DNA of 64,000 nucleotides from Isochrysis galbana. Taxonomy: Eukaryota > Haptophyta > Isochrysidales > Isochrysidaceae. Positions 40,130-51,556 of this stretch are shown here, piece by piece; position 1 is the stretch's first letter; every line of letters starts with the position of its first letter. The translations under genes were made by a program, and so were the position numbers. The notes under the pieces are model-generated. The model had not been told where the DNA came from, ran no database searches, and saw only the letters and a program-made list of their open reading frames with translations. Location: contig CM030937.1 of the NCBI GenBank assembly GCA_018136815.1, positions 4,276,226 through 4,340,225 on the forward strand, read 5' to 3'.

Positions 40130-41590
40130 CTAAATCTTTAGATTATCTCCATCGTCATTGGAGCGACCACGTCGAGCACGTCCAAGTGCGGTCTTGAAGG
40201 CGAGGTCGCCGGCTGGCACCGTAGCTGCGGAGGAACGCGCTGATGAATTTCGATTGTCCTTGCTCTGTGGCAATTGGAGCATCGGCGGAAACTCCAAGCA
40301 TGACTGACTACGGCTAGAGCCAAGCTGATGAGCAGCTTCATGGAGGCCACGAAGTTGCTGCTCAGCAGAAGGTACCTTAATAGGAAGCTCGAGGCACCCA
40401 GCGTTTCGAACCGGCTTCGAGGTGACACCGGCCATGCTCGAGGCCAGAGTGCGCACAGATGCCATATACTCTTTGATAGGGAAATCCATGTCATCCTCAC
40501 CGAAAGGATTGGACAGCGCTGCGGAGAGATCTCGAAGTCCGGTGAAGATAATCAAAGCGATTAGCATAAACACTGACGACAACGTCTTCTCGATTTGAAC
40601 GAATGCAAAGGCCATAAGCGTGTAATTTACGTACATGATGACATTCAACATGTGGAAATATGCCAAGGGGATCGGCATTGCCAACGTATTATTGATGTAT
40701 GCAATGGAGCGGCGGACTCGGAGCACACAATCCTCCGCTGCTGCGTAGGTGGAGGAGGATATCCCTGCCTCCGTTCGGGAGAAGCCGTGTCTGATGGCAC
40801 GGATCGCCCAGGCGTGTAGAGGGACGAAGGTATTTCCGTATTTTTTCAGCATCGAAACCTCGTGGAATGTCAGGAGAGGTGGGCATGTTACACTTGGTGA
40901 GTGAATGTATGAGAGCAACTGCTCCCATTCGTCCTGACTGATCTTCGTCTCGCCCTTGTCGTTGCCTGTCTGCTCAACTTTCATGTATGTAAGCAGAATA
41001 GACGAGATCGTATAACGAACAGCGTCCCAGCGCGCAACAGGCTCGTCGGCGAGATGAACTGAGATCAGTTCGATGAGCTCCTGAGTTGCCCCCATCATGC
41101 CAGTGGTTGCATTGTAAAACCCGTTAAATCTGGTGTAGCAATGCCCATTGAAGAAGACCAGAAAAAAGGCAAGCAGGCCCGCTGGTACGGATACAACTGA
41201 TATAGGAGACTTTCCCCAGACGTCAATGGATGCGTCCATCTGCTTCAAGAGAACGAGCCCAATGTGCAGCAGTAAGAAGAAGTAGATTTCGACACGCATG
41301 AGCACCATTGGTAGCACCTGCGTGCATGAAAAAAGATTGTATTAGAGACAAATGTATGACGCGAATGCTTAGCCACGCGAATGCTTAGCCACGAAGATAA
41401 ACGTGCTGGGCAGTATCCCCTCCAGCGCTGTCTGAAACTTGCGGATAGGACTGATCTGTGGTGCCTCAAACACCGCCGGTCCCCGCCAATGACCCCTGCA
41501 GCTGCAACGTACCGTGCCATGCCATCTGAACATGTTCCTCAGCGGACTCTGCATATCGTACAGGCGGCTTCGTTCGCCACCTCTCAACAT
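40130..41590 (-). CDS. Bestrophin-family anion channel
   Basis: Bestrophins are pentameric chloride/bicarbonate channels; in algae several act in bicarbonate supply to plastid membranes, though location cannot be told here. Minus strand, exons 41590-41513 and 41317-40130; intron 195 nt (GTACGT...GCAG), phase 0; 421 residues. Exon 1 ends RNMFRWHGT and joins VLPMVLMRVEIYFFLLLHI, restoring the RWxG(T/S) entry to helix 1. Then FFNGHCYTRFNGFYNATTG, SRTEAG-type middle, PIPLAYFHMLNVIMYVNY and the calcium-clasp-like NPFGEDDMDFP follow in family order. The last 90 residues are a Ser/Gln-rich tail. Upstream in-frame methionines at 41635 and 41740 would lengthen the N-terminus across an inverted repeat. 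Confidence 0.82.
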
Positions 41591-41596
41591 GGAAAT

Positions 41597-41684
41597 GCAG
41601 ATCCTCGCACAGAGGGGTGGCTGCGGGTCTTCCATGGTATTTGTCTGTGTCCAAGCCGACCTAACGCTCTGTGCGAGGATCTGC
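41597..41684. promoter_or_regulatory. Perfect 18-bp inverted repeat at the 5' end of the bestrophin gene
   Basis: GCAGATCCTCGCACAGAG (41597-41614) and its exact reverse complement (41667-41684) are separated by 52 bp, starting 6 bp upstream of the chosen start codon. In RNA this would form a strong stem in the 5' UTR. Confidence 0.6.
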
Positions 41685-42543
41685 AAGATTGCTGCCCACA
41701 GATAAAGTACGATACGCGCGTGTGAAACGCTCGACGGCACGAGTAAATAAAGTACTCCTACCTGTACTCGTACTCCTTGGAGACGAGGAAGGAAGAATCG
41801 ATGAAACCGTTCGGAGGGTTTTGCAGCGACTCTGAACTATGACCCTACATGTGAAAGCCAGTCCAACAGCCCAAGAAAAACAGTTAAAACAGCTGTTTTT
41901 AGGTCATACAGAAAAACAGTCAAAAACAGGCCTAAAAATAGGTGCCATTACATAACAGCTGGAGTGGGGGGGGGGGGGTTACGGGTTACGGGGTACGTAC
42001 GGGGCCGCTTCGCCGCACGCCGCACCACGCCGCACCACGCTCGCTTCCCCCCCCCCCCCCCCCCCATGAGCTGGGAGAATGTGAATGAAGCATGATCACC
42101 TACACCTACTCAATATCAATATTTTGTATGGGAATCCAGGTTGTGTGTAAGACTGTGTCGAACATAGGACATAGGGCTTGGCGGAAATGTCTCGTTTGGG
42201 CCGCCCAATAGGGCCAGGTCAGGATTTCGGAAATTTTTTTCAAAATTTGGGGGTGGGTTTACTCACAGATTTCGGGGCGAAATTTCGCAAAATTTGGGGG
42301 GCTCCTGCAACGCCCTCGCAAAATTTGGGGGCTCCTATACCTAGGGAGAAGGACGGGGGGCGGGGGGCGGGGGGGGTAGTAAGTAGTAAGGGCGGGAGGC
42401 GGGAGAGAGAGGGGAGAGGGTAGGGTAGTAAGAGTAAGTAAAGGGCGGGAGAGGGGGGGTAAGAAAGGGCGGGAGAGGAGGGGTAGTAAAGGCGGGAGAG
42501 GGGGGGGGGAGCCGCGGGGGCGGCGGAGAGAAGAGAGCGAGAG
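41685..42543. repeat. No gene; keyword blocks (AAAACAG; CAAAATTTGGGG)
   Basis: AAAAACAG and AACAGCTGTTTTTAGG words at 41875-41950; a C-tract at 42047-42065; three GCAAAATTTGGGGG words at 42235-42345; then G-rich GGGCGGGAGAGG tandem units at 42355-42515. Confidence 0.5.
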
Positions 42544-42817
42544 GGCGCGATCCGCAGACCGCAGACCGAAGACCATCCTCGCCATGAGGCGCCACAGCCG
42601 CAAGAGGCGCCACACCGAGATCGTGGTGGACGAGTCCGAGGAGTCCGAGGAGGAGGAGCCTGCGGCAGCGATGGCAACGGCAGCGGCAGCGGGAGTTGCT
42701 GCGACGGCGACTGCGACTGCAACATCTGCAACAGCAACAACGGCAACGGCGACAGCGACAGCTACGGCGACGGCGTTGGCGGGTGCGCAGTGGCAAGAGC
42801 TTTTTGCGCGAGCTCGT
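42544..42817 (+). pseudogene. Low-complexity frame cut by a LINE insertion
   Basis: A frame from 42584 (MRRHSRKRRHTEIVVDESEE) runs through an Ala-Thr repeat to QWQELFARAR and is cut by the LINE tail at 42818. The N- and C-terminal parts look coding, the middle is a trinucleotide repeat. Unidentified; may be chance. Confidence 0.25.
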
Positions 42818-44030
42818 CAACTAACTTTATAGTCAGTTGCCATGGAGCGTCTATCGTAGCCACGCCCATTTCCCTTCCTCTCCCTCGCTTCCCGCCTTGC
42901 GGCATCTCCCCTCGTGCTCTACTTAGGGGCCCAGGTTGTGGGGGGGTTGGGTAGGGCGGGGATGCACCGGCCCCTAGTGGTCTGTTCGCGCCTTCCTCCT
43001 GTGCCTCTAGGTGGCCCGTTTCTCGCTGTGCTGGTGTAAGCGGTTCGTTGTTGCTGTGTCGTCTTTGCTCGCGGCGCCCGTCTCTTCTGGGATGTCTTCG
43101 TGGAGGGAGACGCGCCTCTCCTTCAGGCGAGCTTTCCGGCTATGCCGATAGCCTCTGCCACGAGGCCGAGGTTGTCATTCAGTGTTACGTTTCCTTTGGC
43201 GTTTTCTATAAAGATGGGGGCGCTAAGCTCTAGCGGTTTCTTCAGCTTAGGTTTTCTGCCCTGGGCCGCCGTGCGTGTGCGCATTCGGTGGTGGCCGTTT
43301 GGCGGGGCAATGCTCCTCACCAGGGTAGTGAACCTTATTAGCGTGGATTCTAAGACCGGTATGTAGTGGTATGTGTGTGATTCGAACTCTATTCTGTACG
43401 TAGAAGTCTCTTGTTATGTATCTCCATGCTATTACGTAGAGGGTTTTCAGGCTATCGGGCGTGGATTCTGTCGGGTATGCAAACAGTCTGTCTTTTATTT
43501 TCTGTTTTTTTGGCCTGTTTGGTTTTGGGGTGTAGTTTGCGATTGCGTCTAGTGTGTCAAAGATTTTCCTCGTCGCGGGGCACCACGCTAGGTGGCACGA
43601 GTCTTCTTGGTATTTGTCGCACATTCTGCATTTGCTCATCGTGCCGTTCTCGAATCTGTTCCTGGTACCTATCCTCCTGTGAGTGATGTGTTTGAAGTGT
43701 GGGTGTTTGTCGGTGTGTTTTAGCAACGGCAGGGTATACAACCTGGCTATGTGCTTCCAGTCGTTTTTGGTGATGTCGAGGCGGTTTTCCCACGCCTTTC
43801 TGGCTGTCTGCGAGTCGTTGCGGCGTGCTGCTTTGAGCGCGATCTTTGCAATGTCGGAAACTGTGATCGCGTCAAGCGTGATTTTTTCCTTTTGTATTGC
43901 GTATTCGTCTGCTAACGGGTACTCCATGTATTTGGGTCCTTTGTATCCGTTCTCCCACCGCGCCGGGGGGTGGTATCGTTGAATTTCTTCGGCGTTAACT
44001 ACGTTGCCGGTGATGCACTTAACCGTAAAG
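42818..44030 (-). mobile_element. LINE, 5'-truncated, with 3'-terminal hairpin
   Basis: Minus strand. The C-terminal part of ORF2 runs from about 44030 (FINYFTVKCITGNVVNAEE, RWENGYKGPKYMEYPLADEY) through a CCHC-type knuckle (CRMCDKYQEDSCHLAWC) and IKDRLFAYPTESTPDSLKTLY. Near 43400 a 4-bp GTAC insertion shifts the frame; homology continues in the other frame (EFESHTYHYIPVLE, RTRTAAQGRKPKLKKPLE) to a stop near 43123. The 3' UTR (GGGCCCCTAAGTAGAGCACG, GCGTGGCTACGATAG, CCATGGCAAC) ends in a hairpin at 42839-42818 (CAACTGACT, AGTTAGTTG; one mismatch). This copy ties the terminal hairpins of the window to a LINE 3' end. Confidence 0.75.
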
Positions 44031-44635
44031 TAGTTGATAAAAGACGTACATTCTCACCCGCCCCGACTCTAGCGGAAAACATCATAAGGGCCGAGGAAAT
44101 GGTAGGAGGCTTTTGGGGGTTAGAGGCAGGCCCTGAACGGCCCGGTCGCGACCGGCCCGTCGCGCCGCACGGCCAATTGAGGAGCTGCACCTCCAGGCGT
44201 CCAGGCGTCCAAGCGAGCGCTTATGCGCTTATCGACGTCAATCGGGCCGTGGCCCTGGGCGTCGGGCCGGATCGAATCGAGGCATTCCTGCGGTGCGAGG
44301 GGCCAGGATGGGTCAATACGAGTGTGTGCGACCCTTGAGCCTTGAGCACCAGCGTGCGACCTACCCTTGACCCCCCACCCTGCTCGCAAGAGCTCTAGGC
44401 TCTGCATGGCCACCATCCCCCATCTCCAGGCCATTCTTCGGCCGATCGCGCGCGATCGGACGTCGCGGAAGCTCCGCGTTTCTTAGAGTGATGCGCCCCA
44501 CATTCACCACTCTGATTCCCTCCCGTGACCCGTGAGCGCCCGCCTGAATCTCCCAAAATAGCCCGCCACGCGCGGGGGAAGGGAGAAGGGAGGGGAGTCA
44601 CTCACCGATCACCGACGCCATTGCCCTTCGTGGGG
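44031..44635. other. No gene recognised
   Basis: A 122-codon plus frame (43970-44338) overlaps the LINE and has no motif of its own. Confidence 0.35.
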
Positions 44636-44765
44636 CGGGAGGGGGTCGTTCGGAGGGGGGAGGCGGCTGGCGGGGCAGGTAGGGGGGGACCCTGCGGAAT
44701 CCTTGGACACCCAGGGGAGGTGGGAAACAGTGGTTAAAAGTTAAAAGGAGTGAGTGACCGAGCTA
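44636..44765 (+). repeat. Dispersed repeat ending GTGACCGAGCTA, copy 4
   Basis: GGCTGGCGGGGCAGGTAGG, CCCTGCGGAATCCTTGG, GAGTGAGTGACCGAGCTAC; contains an extra AGTTAAA compared with the others. Confidence 0.7.
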
Positions 44766-45543
44766 CGAAATAAAATGGTGTATTATCTGTCTTTCGTCTT
44801 TTCATAGCTAGGGGCTCTAGGTACCCTGAGAAGAGGGCACACACGTTTTAACGTGAAGCAGGGGCGGCGAGCAGCAGACGGAGCCGTTCAAGATGTAGGA
44901 GTACTCCTAGGCACATAACTCGACCCCAATCAAACCTACACACTCCGGAGAGACGGCGACGGACGACGGACGACGACCACAGGGCGATCTTCCAGCCTCT
45001 AAAATATGTGAAAATAAAATATTCCTATCGGGGAATTCGTGGACTTTTGACCCGATGCCGATGATGCCTGCCCCGCGCGAGGCGCATCGCATCGCACCCT
45101 CCCGCGGAGTCCCCGCGCGTCTCGACGTCTCGACCCCCATGCCCCCCCCCCCCCCCCCCCCCCCGCCCCCAGGCCGCTGCGTGTCCTTCCCCCCGCGCAT
45201 GCGACCAGCCCGCCGGTTGCCCGCCAACAGACAGGTCAGGAGGGGGCAACGCTTGGGTTTGTCCGATTCCTCGGCCTTCTCGGCTCCCCTCCTTCCCTTC
45301 TCGCACCTCGCGCCTCGCGCCCCCCCAGTGCCCCTCCGCCTCCCCTCCCCTCCCCCCCCCCCCCCTCTACCGGTCTCCCCTTCCCCCGCCAGTTGGCCCC
45401 CGCCCCCCCCCCCCCCCCCCCCCTTTCACTCTCACGCGCGCACCGCTCCCTCATCCTTACTCCTCCCGCAAGGCCGCCCTCGCTTCTCGCCCCTCGCGCG
45501 CTCCAACCCCACACACCGAGCGAGGGCGAACCAAAAACCCGCA
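44766..45543. promoter_or_regulatory. Upstream region and 5' leader of the fused SPT gene
   Basis: Two long C tracts (45140-45170, 45395-45425) and CT-rich sequence. The reading frame stays open back to 45055, but the extra 163 residues would be mostly proline; I take them as leader. Confidence 0.4.
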
Positions 45544-48500
45544 ATGCTACCCGCCCACGTTGACACGATGTGGCCGTACTACATCGCCATCGCATCCGTC
45601 TTTGCTAGCGCGCTCTACATGCGCATCGAGTCTCAGCGCACCCCACCGAGCACACCCCTGCCAAGATCACCGAAACGTGCTGCTTCAAATTCCGTGCGTG
45701 AGGAAGTGGATGAGGCGGAGCCCTCGGCGCTCATCAAGGCGCACGCGCTGAGCGGTTATGCCTTTCTTATTGCCCGCGGCAAAGTACTCGATCTTATCGA
45801 GAAGTTCGTCGCTCTCCTCTTCTTCTGGCGCTCAAGCAGCACTAACGGAGATGCCACGGCGTCACTGAAGGCATCAGGCATGCGTGTCGGTCCGCCTATC
45901 TGGACGGGGTGGCAAATTTTCTACACGAAGCGCCTGTATCAGCGGATCGTTGATTGCTGGAATCGCCCGATTGCCGGTCAAGCGTCATCATCGATCGATG
46001 TCTGTGACCGTGAGCGCATTGGCTCAGGCGATGCGGCACCACTCGAGATGACTGGTACCACCACACGCTGCCTGAACCTTGGTTCCTACAACTATCTCGG
46101 CTTCGGTGGCTGGGAGGAGCACGTTTCGCCTGCTGTTGTGGCCACCCTGCGGGAATACGGCGTCTCAAGCTGTTCACCCCGTATGGAATGTGGCAATACG
46201 CCTGTGCACACTGCTCTTGAGAACACAGTTGCCCAGTATCTCGACAAAGAGGCTGCTCTAGTGATCGGTATGGGGTTTGCAACTAACTCCACCCTCATTC
46301 CGGTATGCCTGCTGTTCCTGCTGCACGTGGCGACGTAGTGATCTTTTGAATTGAATGGACGGGCTCAGGCACTGCGCACAATGCCCTTACAATCAGCCTT
46401 TTGCTGTCCATTTCGCAGGTGCTTGTCGATACCAATGGCAATGGAAAGGGAGTTCTGATCATCTCGGATACGTTGAACCACTCCTCAATTGTGGAGGGGG
46501 TTCGCGGTTCTGGAGCGCGAGTTCAGCCATTTGTTCACAATGATATGACCCAGCTTGAGGCCGCGCTCCAACACGCCACTGAATGCGGCCAGCCGAATGG
46601 GCAGCCGTGGCGCAAAATCATCATCATTGTCGAAGGCATCTACTCAATGGAAGGTCAATTCTGCCGACTACGTGAAGTTGTCGCCCTCAAGAAGAAGTAC
46701 CGCGCGTACTTGTACCTCGATGAGGCTCACTCAATTGGTGCTGTCGGTCCTCGTGGCCGTGGGGTGACAGATCACCTTGGCGTCCCCACTTCCGATGTGG
46801 ATGTGATGATGGGCACTTTCACCAAATCTTTCGGCTCAGTTGGTGGATACGTTGCCGGATCCAAGGAGATGGTGGCTGCGTTGCGCCGCCATGCTGCTGG
46901 ATCTCTCTACGCTCCTGCTATGTCGCCACCCGCCGCACAACAGGCGCTGTCTGCGTTGCGAGTGATCATGGGGTCTGATCCATCCACCGGCGATCTTGGC
47001 CAGCGGAAGATAGCGCAGCTCCGAGAGAACTCCAACATGTTCCGGAAAGGGCTGCTTGCAATGGGCTGCCGCGTTTTAGGCGACATTGACTCGCCAATCA
47101 TTCCAATCATGTTGTATCATCCCGAGAAGATTTGCAACTTTTCTCGCAACTGCCTCAAGCGCTCACTGGCCGTAGTGGTTGTGGGTTTCCCGGCCACGCC
47201 ACTGCTGCTCTCCCGTTCGCGGTTCTGCATCGCTGCCTCACACACGCGAGAGGAGCTTGATGCGGCGCTCGGTCTCGTGGAAGCAGCTGCAGCGGAGACC
47301 GGCGTGCTGTATGATCGTTCCATTGCTAAATCCGCCGAGCTCTCTGGCGAGAATCTTGACGCTGCGGCCTCGCAGCGCAAGATTGAACTTCACACTGCAC
47401 CCCTTGAGGCTCCGGGTCCGGTCACCAGCTGGGTTCCAGAGCCGCTCATTGCTCCAGCTCTCCAAGGCGAGACGAGCCACGAGGAAGCTTTCGCACAGGC
47501 AGTTTCCGATGCCAAGAAAGCAGTGGCTGCCGACGTGGATCTACGCCGCACTGACTTTTTACAGATGGCTATCGACACCCAAACAAAGAAAGCTGCCGAA
47601 GACGCCCTCTACAAGTACGGCTGTGGTACTTGTGGTCCACGTGGCTTCTATGGCACCCTCGATGTGCATATAGAACTTGAAAAGGCTCTTGCCACTTTCT
47701 TGAACACTGAGAAGGCTATAATTTACTCATTCGGTATCGCCACCATTTCATCTGTCGTGCCAGCATTCGTCCGCAAAGGAGATCTTCTGTTTGTTGATGA
47801 CGGCATCCACTTCACTGGAGCGGTCGGGACACGACTTGCCCGAGGCGCTCTTCGACCCTTTGCGCATAACGATGTCGCTGCTCTCGCGGCGGCGCTGGAA
47901 GCCCAGGCGCGCGCTGACTCCGCGCGCGCCTCTTCGAAGATTGCGCGCCGTTTCGTTCTCGTTGAGGGCCTGTACGGTAACTCGGGTGACATTGCACCGC
48001 TTCAGGATATCCTCGCTCTACGCGCCAAGTACGGCTTTTACCTGATTGTGGATGACACACTTGGCTTCGGAGCACTTGGCAAGACGGGCCGTGGGACCCC
48101 CGAACTGCTCGGTGTGCCCACGGCAGAAATCGACTTGTATGTGGGCTCACTCGAACACGCTCTCGGATCCGTTGGCGGCTTTTGCGCAGGCTCTGCCCCA
48201 ATGGTATCCCACCAAGTGCTCTCCGGCTCCGGTTATTGCTTCTCGGCCTCGCTGCCAGCGTATGCTACTTGCGCTGCACTGGAGGCGCTTCGCATTATCG
48301 AGAAGCAGCCCGAGCGGAATGCACGTCTCGCGGATGCTTCCTCCGCCATGTCAGCCGCCCTGCAGTCCGCCGTTGCGCCTGTCCCACACGTCGAGCTCTG
48401 CACCGACGAGGCTTCTCCCATTGCCCACGTCCGCCTCTCCTCGCTGGCTCGCGGCACTCTGAGCCCAGCTCAACAGGAAGAAATCCTCAGACGCGCTGCC

Positions 48501-50039
48501 ACAACCGTCGGCGCTGCGTCTGACGGCGTCGCCATTCAGCTTATTCGCCATTCAGCTCAAGCACACGTGCAGGTGCAACAGCCGCCCTCGCTACGTCTTA
48601 CTGTTCACTCAGGCGTGCGTTTGGCTGCGTTGATGCCGGCTGCGACCGTTCTTGGCGTCGCGCTCGAAACTACTCTCTCGACAGGCGTAGTCGCTTCTCA
48701 GCTTGCGGCTGCTGCTGATGCTGTCAAGCCATCGCTCGCACCTCTTCGTTCCACTCAATCAGCTACGACAAACGCATCATCTTCGGATGAGCTTACTGCG
48801 GCTGATTCTGACGAAATGGAGTCGTCAGGTGCTGCCCGCACCCTTGACGAGAGGCCAGTCAAGGGCAATGTGTCTGTGGCCTTGGAGTCGGAGGTCCCAG
48901 CTGTGACTGTGCCGATGCTTCTCGTCGTCGATGTTATTCGGCAAACATTCCGCAGGTATATCCAGCGGCAGATGGAACTACACGAGCTCACGCTCTTGCC
49001 CCCTCTACACAAGCTGCGCAACGCTGGTCTAAATTCACCATTGGCTCGAAAGCTTTTCGCCTGCGGCCAACTCCTGGGTGCGGAGACGTTCTACTTCTTC
49101 ATCATACCCATGCTATCTTGGTCAGCATCCCCGAACGCTCACCCACCAATGTTCGTCACTTTCTTCGCTGTCAACATCTATATTGGGAACTGGCTCAAAA
49201 ACTTCTTTGCTTTGGCTCGTCCAATGGGCGCAACTGGTTCGGTGTCTGCTCACTCAACATCAGACTTTGGATGGCCATCGATGTACCTAGTGAACGCTGT
49301 TGCACTCCCGTTCTTCGCAATGCGCTATTGGTATGGTGGCTTCGGCTCCGGCACTCCGTTCTCCGAGCAAAACCAACTTGCGACCTTTGTGTCCTATGTT
49401 CTTGCTTTCCTCTGGGTGGCAGTGATCGCCTTTGCGCGTCTATTTTCTGGCGCTTCCTCTCCTGCCGATGTCCAGGGCGGCATGCTTGTCGGCGGCGTGC
49501 TCGTGCGCGTCTGGCTTCCCATTTGCGACTCTGTCAATGACTGGATCGTTGGCGACAACTCCTACTTGCTCGGTCTTCCGCAGTGGGCTGCCCTACTGGC
49601 CGGTGCTTCGCTCCTCCTTGCCGTGCACCCATTCACTCTCTCCGAGCCGCGTTCTTGGTCGGCTTTCGGGTACTCCTTTAAGGCGATCGCTTTCGGGACC
49701 GCTTTCATCATCGGCTCAAATGGCGCCGCCATTTGGGGCGTCAACGACTACTTCCTCGCGCCGACGTCCCCGAATTTGACCATGGCCTTGACTCTTCAAT
49801 TGACGTTTGCTAACACCCTACGTCTCATCGCCCGCAATCTCCTCGGGTTCGCCACCCTTCTCGCGCTTTGGCACACTTCCAAGTTCATGTCACAACTTAT
49901 CGAGGCACGACTAGTCTCGTCCGCGTCCTCATCGAAAGAGTGCGTTCCTAAGATGGTGCGCCATGCCATAACCTTCTCTACCATGGGCATTGCGACTTCC
50001 CTCGGTCTGCCTCTTGTCTTCCGAGCTCTTCATATCTAG
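45544..50039 (+). CDS. Serine palmitoyltransferase LCB2-LCB1 fusion with a C-terminal PAP2-type (pseudo)phosphatase domain
   Basis: Exons 45544-46302 and 46419-50039 (intron 116 nt, GTATGC...GCAG), 1459 residues. An N-terminal anchor (MWPYYIAIASVFASALYM) leads to an LCB2 domain with LNLGSYNYLGF, YLDEAHSIGAVG and GTFTKSFGSVGG, where Lys 389 binds PLP. Residues 620-900 are LCB1: YGCGTCGPRGFYGT (Cys 658), DDTLGFGALGKTGRGTPE and GSLEHALGSVGG, where the lysine is naturally absent, as in LCB1. The two form the active dimer that makes 3-ketosphinganine. Residues 1110-1459 resemble sphingosine-1-phosphate phosphatases, with about eight helices and KNFFALARP (motif 1). But motif 2 reads WPSMY for PSSH and motif 3 ARLFSGASSPAD for GRxxxGMHxxxD, so both catalytic histidines are missing. 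It acts at the ER. Confidence 0.9.
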
Positions 50040-50562
50040 TATCTGATGCTTAATGGCATCGGCACGTTGCGTCGAATGCGTATGCTTCTCTGGCCGTATA
50101 CACACCAGTGTCATTATCGGCCGAAGTGAGTCTACACACACGTGTGTGATCGCTGAACAGAAAAGTCGCTCGGCACTGACGTGAAATTCGCCTTTGGTTT
50201 CGTGCTAGAGCGATAGACTAGTCCACTTCCTTAGAGCTGGCGTTGTTGCGGGCCTGTCTAGCCGCGAGTCAAAGCAAGTTCGCATGTCATAAGTGTACAC
50301 ACTGCTTTCTACCGCTACAAGTGTGATTCTACCCATCTTCGTGACGTCACGGAGTAGAACTTTCTTAGAACAACTACCTATAGCCTCAGACCCTACGCAT
50401 ACGAACCCCGAGAGAAAATTGGGGTCCAAAAATTGGACCCTGAAAACGCTAGAAAATGCTACCGAGAATCCCTGGTCGTATGCGAGACCGTCTCAGCGAG
50501 CCTGAAATTTGACGCCCCCCCCCCTCCCCCCTCCCTCCCCCGGGACTCTTCGCGATCGCTAG
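50040..50562. other. No gene; 3' flank of the SPT fusion
   Basis: A small GGGTCCAAAAATTGGACCC palindrome lies at 50421-50439. Nothing coding is recognised. Confidence 0.4.
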
Positions 50563-51021
50563 ATGCGCCAGCTGCGCCCCCGCTTCCCCGACGTCTTCCC
50601 CCTCCTCATGTGCCCGGTGACGCCCAACGCGAGGGCGGGGGCCAAGGGGTTTCTCTACCATCCCTGGTCCGCGAGTGCGCGCTCCGTGGGCAACAAGCGC
50701 CCCGGCTGGTTCGTGCCCGGCCTTGGTGGCTGGCGCCTCGAGGACCACTTTGAGGTGCTCACGCCCGAGAAGGCTGGTGTGGACGGTCGCCGCGTGACAC
50801 ACGTGCAGACGGACGTCGCACGCCTGCCCCCCGGCACCCGGCTACCCCCCTCCTCCCATGATGATGGTGAGGGGGGCCACTACACCGCCGTCGAGGTTGT
50901 CTATCCGACGGCGGTGAGCGACGCTCACCTCCTCTCGTCCAATGGCCAGCCACCATGGTTCCGGCTGGCCAAGGCGTGCCAGCGACTCATCGAGGTGCGC
51001 ACCCGGCTAATAGGGTGTTAG
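50563..51021 (+). pseudogene. Orphan coding-like fragment, possibly retroelement
   Basis: A 152-codon plus frame: RFPDVFPLLMCPVTPN, GNKRPGWFVPGLGGWRLEDHF, VLTPEKAGVDGRRVTHVQTDV, HYTAVEVVYPTAV, FRLAKACQRLIEVRTR. It reads as folded protein and stops where a TAATAGG keyword repeat begins, so the gene was probably cut there. The phrase around RRVTHVQTDV is reminiscent of retroelement polyprotein linkers, but no family is secure. Confidence 0.35.
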
Positions 51022-51405
51022 TGTTAATAGGCTCCGAGCGCCCTGTTAAACAAAGCTACGGTACCCGGAAGCAAGGGAGAAGATGAGAGTGGCATAGCCG
51101 CGGACGCGGAGCGGGTTGCCGTCCGGCTCCACGACGGCCGGCCGCGTGGTCGCCCGTTCCCATGCGACGCAGGCATCGCGGGATAACGCGGCGAGTAGAG
51201 CAGTCGTCACCACAGACAGGCCCGCTGCAGTGTCCGCCAATGTCTTGTCGACGGTGAGCTGTTAATAGGCCCACGCCGCCCTGTTAATAGCATGGGCGCC
51301 GGCCGCCACTAATAGTATGCACTATGTTAGCTCCTCGGCACTAATAGTATGTAATGTGTTAGCCAGAATGGACTAATAGGTTGTAACATGTTAGGGCAAA
51401 TCCCA
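51005..51405. repeat. Keyword-rich block (TAATAGG / TGTTAG)
   Basis: At least nine TTAATAG/CTAATAG and TGTTAG words, densest at 51005-51050 and 51260-51400. Between them a minus frame (DKTLADTAAGLSVVTTALLA...) may be captured host sequence. Confidence 0.45.
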
Positions 51406-51556
51406 ACCTATTCACAGCCCTAGCGGCACTTACACGTCTCCATGAGAGTGAGGAGTGAGGATGTAATACGAGAATACGAGTGAGTGAGGATGCAGGTTTC
51501 AGTGTTGTGTGACTCGGCGCGCATCAGCGGCAACAAACGAGTGGCTTTGGCAGTAG

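Noticed and set aside
40130..41317. Single-exon bestrophin starting at 41317
   Set aside because: Begins with GTG just after a splice acceptor; joining exon 41590-41513 restores the RWHGT-VLP entry of the first helix.
45055..45543. Extension of the fused SPT reading frame to 45055
   Set aside because: Would add over 160 mostly Pro/Arg residues from C-tracts; the anchor-like MLPAHVDTMWPYYIAI start at 45544 is far more natural.
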